Shown one piece after another: positions 61,637 through 64,000 of a DNA stretch of 64,000 nucleotides. This stretch comes from Massilia sp. ST3 (GTDB lineage Bacteria; Pseudomonadota; Gammaproteobacteria; Burkholderiales; Burkholderiaceae_D): NCBI RefSeq assembly GCF_018119405.1, contig NZ_JAGPWC010000001.1, positions 1-64,000 on the forward strand. The letters are read 5' to 3'. Position 1 is the first letter of the stretch. Each line of letters opens with the position of its first letter. A program made the position numbers and the translations under genes. Under the pieces are notes generated by a model. That model was not told the origin of the DNA. It saw nothing but the letters and a program-made list of their open reading frames with translations, and made no database searches.

Positions 61637-62779
61637 ATGCATCCATCGAATATCGTCCTGCTCGAATTCCATCCCGAGCAGGACAACCTTACCCACGACA
61701 AGGAGCTGCGCGACGGCTTGTCAGTCGCCCTGCGCATGGGGAAGACGCTCTGGCTGGCGAATGACGAATCGGTCAGCCTGGAGCGCCTGACCCTGGCGGA
61801 CAGCGACAGCTCGGGAAAAAGCAGCTTCACGCGCGACCACAAGCAGTACGCCCTGCACGACTTCCTCGACCTGCCCCTGCCGCCACATGGCGAGAGCAAG
61901 GACGACATCAACGAAGCCGACATCGAGGGCCTCGCCTGCGACGACAAATACCTGTGGCTGGTCGGCTCGCACAGCCTGCGCCGCAAGCAGCCCAAGCCTG
62001 GTGACGGCGCGAAGAAGGCGCACAAGCGCCTGTGCTCGGTGGGCGCCGACGGCAACCGCTACCTGCTGGCCCGTATTCCCATGATGGACGAGGGCGACGC
62101 CAAGACCCTGGCGAAGGAGGTCGAGCACAAGGGCAAGCGCCGCAGCGCGGCCGTGCTGCGCGGCGACGAGCACGGCAACGAACTCACCGCGCTGCTCAAG
62201 CAGGACGAGCACTTCGGGCCCTTCCTCGCGATTCCCGGCAAGGACAACGGTTTCGATATCGAGGGCATCGCGGTCGCCGGCAAGCATCTGCTGCTGGGCC
62301 TGCGCGGCCCGGTGCTGCGCGGCTGGGCGGCGATCGTCGAAGTCTGCCCGGTCGACGACGACCAGCCCGGCCGGCTACGCCTGGGACCGGTCGACGGCGA
62401 GGGACAGCCGTACCGCAAGCATTTCGTCGACCTGCACGGCCTGGGCATCCGCGACCTCTGCGTGCAGGGGAAGGACCTCCTCATCCTGGCCGGGCCGACC
62501 ATGGACCTGGACGGCCCCGTCTACGTCTACCGCTGGCCCGGCGGCGCGGCGCCGGACAAGGAGGGGGTGGTGCCTCACGACGAGCTGGAGCGCATGCTGG
62601 CGCTGCCCTACGGCGAAGGCGTCGACCATCCTGAGGGCATGACCCTGTTCCCCGGCCAGGACGGGGACGAGGGCCTGATGGTCGTGTACGACTCGGCCTC
62701 GGCCAGCCGGCAGATCGGCGACAGCATCATCGTGGCGGATGTCTTCCCGCTGCCGCGCCCCGCCAGGCGGCGCAAATGA
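61637..62779 (+). CDS. DUF3616 protein
   Basis: A 380-residue protein of the DUF3616 family, a predicted beta-propeller-like fold of unknown function. Repeating strands such as DDKYLWLVGSHS, IAVAGKHLLLGLRGPV and VQGKDLLILAGPTM have the family look, and DIEGLACD and DIEGIAVAG are paired conserved turns. No signal peptide, so probably cytoplasmic. It starts 69 bases after the acyl-CoA synthetase stop and converges on the membrane-protein genes, with stops four bases apart. No linked enzyme suggests a role. Confidence 0.87.
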   Translation: MHPSNIVLLEFHPEQDNLTHDKELRDGLSVALRMGKTLWLANDESVSLERLTLADSDSSGKSSFTRDHKQYALHDFLDLPLPPHGESKDDINEADIEGLACDDKYLWLVGSHSLRRKQPKPGDGAKKAHKRLCSVGADGNRYLLARIPMMDEGDAKTLAKEVEHKGKRRSAAVLRGDEHGNELTALLKQDEHFGPFLAIPGKDNGFDIEGIAVAGKHLLLGLRGPVLRGWAAIVEVCPVDDDQPGRLRLGPVDGEGQPYRKHFVDLHGLGIRDLCVQGKDLLILAGPTMDLDGPVYVYRWPGGAAPDKEGVVPHDELERMLALPYGEGVDHPEGMTLFPGQDGDEGLMVVYDSASASRQIGDSIIVADVFPLPRPARRRK

Positions 62780-62783
62780 TGCG

Positions 62784-63287
62784 CTAGCGCCGCAGTGCGC
62801 CGACCGCCGACCACAGCAGGCGCGGCGCGTGGTACAGCACGTAGCCGATGACGGCCAGCACACTGGCAACCAGCACTGGCAGCACCGGACCGAAGGCAAA
62901 AGTCAGGCCGAACACGAAGCCGAGCACGGCCTCGGCGCGGTAGATCGGCACGAACAGCGCCAGCAGCAGCAAGCCCTGCATCAGGTACTCGCACAGGTCG
63001 GCGCGTCCGCTGCTGAAGAAGAAAGCGATGGCGGCGCCGAACAGCAGGCCGGCGCAGAATCCGGGTGCGGCGCCGGCGGCCAGGGCGGCGCCCTTGAAAC
63101 GGTGCTCGATACGGCTGGCGGCGATCCAGGTCAGCAGCGGCAGGAGCAGCAGGCCCCACCAGTTGGAGATCGCGGGCATGTCTTCACGCGCCAGCAGGTG
63201 GTGCGCCGGAACCCCGGTGCCGGCGTGTTGCCAGGCCAGGATGAACGCCGTGGCGAAGGCCACGGCGACAGTGAGTTGGCCGCGCAT
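62784..63287 (-). CDS. Membrane protein of unknown function, paralogue A
   Basis: A 167-residue protein with four to five hydrophobic helices. It shares with the upstream neighbour the blocks PA(I/L)SNWWGL(L/I)LLP, GRADL and GFVFG(L/A)(T/S)(F/Y)AFGPV(L/V)PVL. GAGGAGT before ATG 63287 supports the start. An N-terminal signal-anchor-like helix precedes a short extracytoplasmic loop (VPAHHLLAREDMPAISNWW). No family name recognised. Confidence 0.75.
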   Translation of the reverse strand: MRGQLTVAVAFATAFILAWQHAGTGVPAHHLLAREDMPAISNWWGLLLLPLLTWIAASRIEHRFKGAALAAGAAPGFCAGLLFGAAIAFFFSSGRADLCEYLMQGLLLLALFVPIYRAEAVLGFVFGLTFAFGPVLPVLVASVLAVIGYVLYHAPRLLWSAVGALRR

Positions 63288-63325
63288 GCTGACTCCTCGT
63301 TAACTGGACAAGAGGATTGTGGCAG

Positions 63326-63907
63326 TTATTCGGCGGAATGCAATGCGTGCTGCATGTTCTGCGGCTCGGCGCGCTGGGCGGGCTGGGCGCGCGAAGCGGC
63401 CGGCGTGTCCGGCGCCGTGCGGAACAGCGCGGCAACCAGTTCCCAAGCCAGCCGCAGCCCGTGGTGCCCCAGGTAGGCGGCCGGGGCCAGGAAGCAGGCG
63501 GCCAGCACCGGCACCACCGGTCCGAAGGCGTAGGACGCCCCGAACACGAAGCCGAGCACGCATCCGGCGCGGTAGATCGGATAGGACAGCATCAGGAAGA
63601 CCAGGCCCTCGCCAAGGAAATCGGACAAGTCCGGCCGCCCGTGCTCGTAGAAAAAGCCGAGGGCGCCGCCGAACAGTAGCGCGCCAACGAAGTCCTTGAG
63701 CAGGGCTTCGCCCTCGTAGCCGGGACGCACCCGGCCCAGCGCCAGCCAGGTGACGGCCGGCAGCAGGATCAATCCCCACCAGTTGGACAGCGCGGGCAGC
63801 TCCTCTTCGCCAAACGGATAATGGACCGACACGCCGTCGGTCAGGTACTGGACACCGAGTACGAGGGCGACGGCGAGCGTCACCCGGAACGTGAACTTGC
63901 TGCGCAT
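63326..63907 (-). CDS. Membrane protein of unknown function, paralogue B
   Basis: A 193-residue homologue of the following gene with the same helix pattern and shared blocks (PALSNWWGLILLP, HGRPDLSDFL, GFVFGASYAFGPVVPVL). It has an added Ala/Pro-rich hydrophilic tail of about 35 residues. GGAGAGAGA before ATG 63907 fixes the start; an ATG five codons earlier lies within the ribosome-binding site. It is transcribed into paralogue A with a 38-base gap. Sequence to the right edge of the window (63908-64000) shows no gene. Confidence 0.75.
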   Translation of the reverse strand: MRSKFTFRVTLAVALVLGVQYLTDGVSVHYPFGEEELPALSNWWGLILLPAVTWLALGRVRPGYEGEALLKDFVGALLFGGALGFFYEHGRPDLSDFLGEGLVFLMLSYPIYRAGCVLGFVFGASYAFGPVVPVLAACFLAPAAYLGHHGLRLAWELVAALFRTAPDTPAASRAQPAQRAEPQNMQHALHSAE

Positions 63908-64000
63908 TCTCTCTCTCCCCATCAGGCCGGCTTGATGGAAGCCAAGCCTGTTTATTGTCTTATTGGCACGCGAGCGAGTATTGTGCTCCAGCGGGCGCGA

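Overview
The window is a stretch of a high-GC betaproteobacterial chromosome, most like Oxalobacteraceae (Massilia/Telluria/Duganella group). This is judged from gene order (tig-clpP-clpX-lon-hupB-tRNA-Asp-ppiD; kbl plus short-chain-type tdh plus sdaA; thrC-moeA-moaD), protein flavour and dispersed palindromic repeats; no rRNA is present to confirm it. It is mostly housekeeping chromosome with one obviously foreign insert.

Layout. 1-2.5 kb: tail of an unrecognised gene, then a secreted prolyl oligopeptidase. 2.6-7.0 kb: a cupin-XRE regulator divergent from a threonine-to-glycine and serine-to-pyruvate operon (kbl, tdh, sdaA). 7.3-10.4 kb: thrC-moeA-moaD; moeA carries a 24-bp in-frame tandem repeat. 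10.4-13.5 kb (minus): orphan TRAP binding protein, small membrane protein, alpha/beta hydrolase, and a membrane-protein/XRE pair behind a duplicated operator. 13.5-17.2 kb: flavoprotein, membrane protein, GIN-domain protein, DUF1700-like protein and a 53-aa protein. 17.3-20.4 kb (minus): hpnC-hpnD-hpnE squalene synthesis. 20.6-24.8 kb: RND efflux pair. 25-34.4 kb: tRNA-Leu, protein quality-control block (tig, clpP, clpX, lon), HU, two tRNA-Asp, ppiD. 34.6-38.5 kb: mnmH, tesA, ybbA-like ATPase and nnrD packed with overlapping start and stop codons. 38.6-45.4 kb: ATP-dependent 5-oxoprolinase, VOC protein, AraC regulator, receiver-TPR protein. 45.6-49.6 kb: purL.

49.63-52.26 kb: an A+T-rich two-gene island directly after purL. 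It encodes an ABC-type AAA ATPase followed one base later by a DUF4435/TOPRIM-like protein. This is the architecture of the PARIS anti-phage system (AriA sensor ATPase, AriB toxin nuclease) and is the most interesting system here.

52.3-54.9 kb: KfrA-like coiled-coil protein, a Cys-rich secreted protein and two small hypothetical genes. 54.9-59.5 kb (minus): selO-msrB-yciB-bolA followed by two tandem parvulin-type isomerases; selO seems to lack any ATG/GTG/TTG start. 59.9-63.9 kb: acyl-CoA synthetase, DUF3616 protein and two paralogous membrane proteins. Short inverted-repeat elements of two families sit in the intergenic gaps, one of them inside the loop of the tig terminator.
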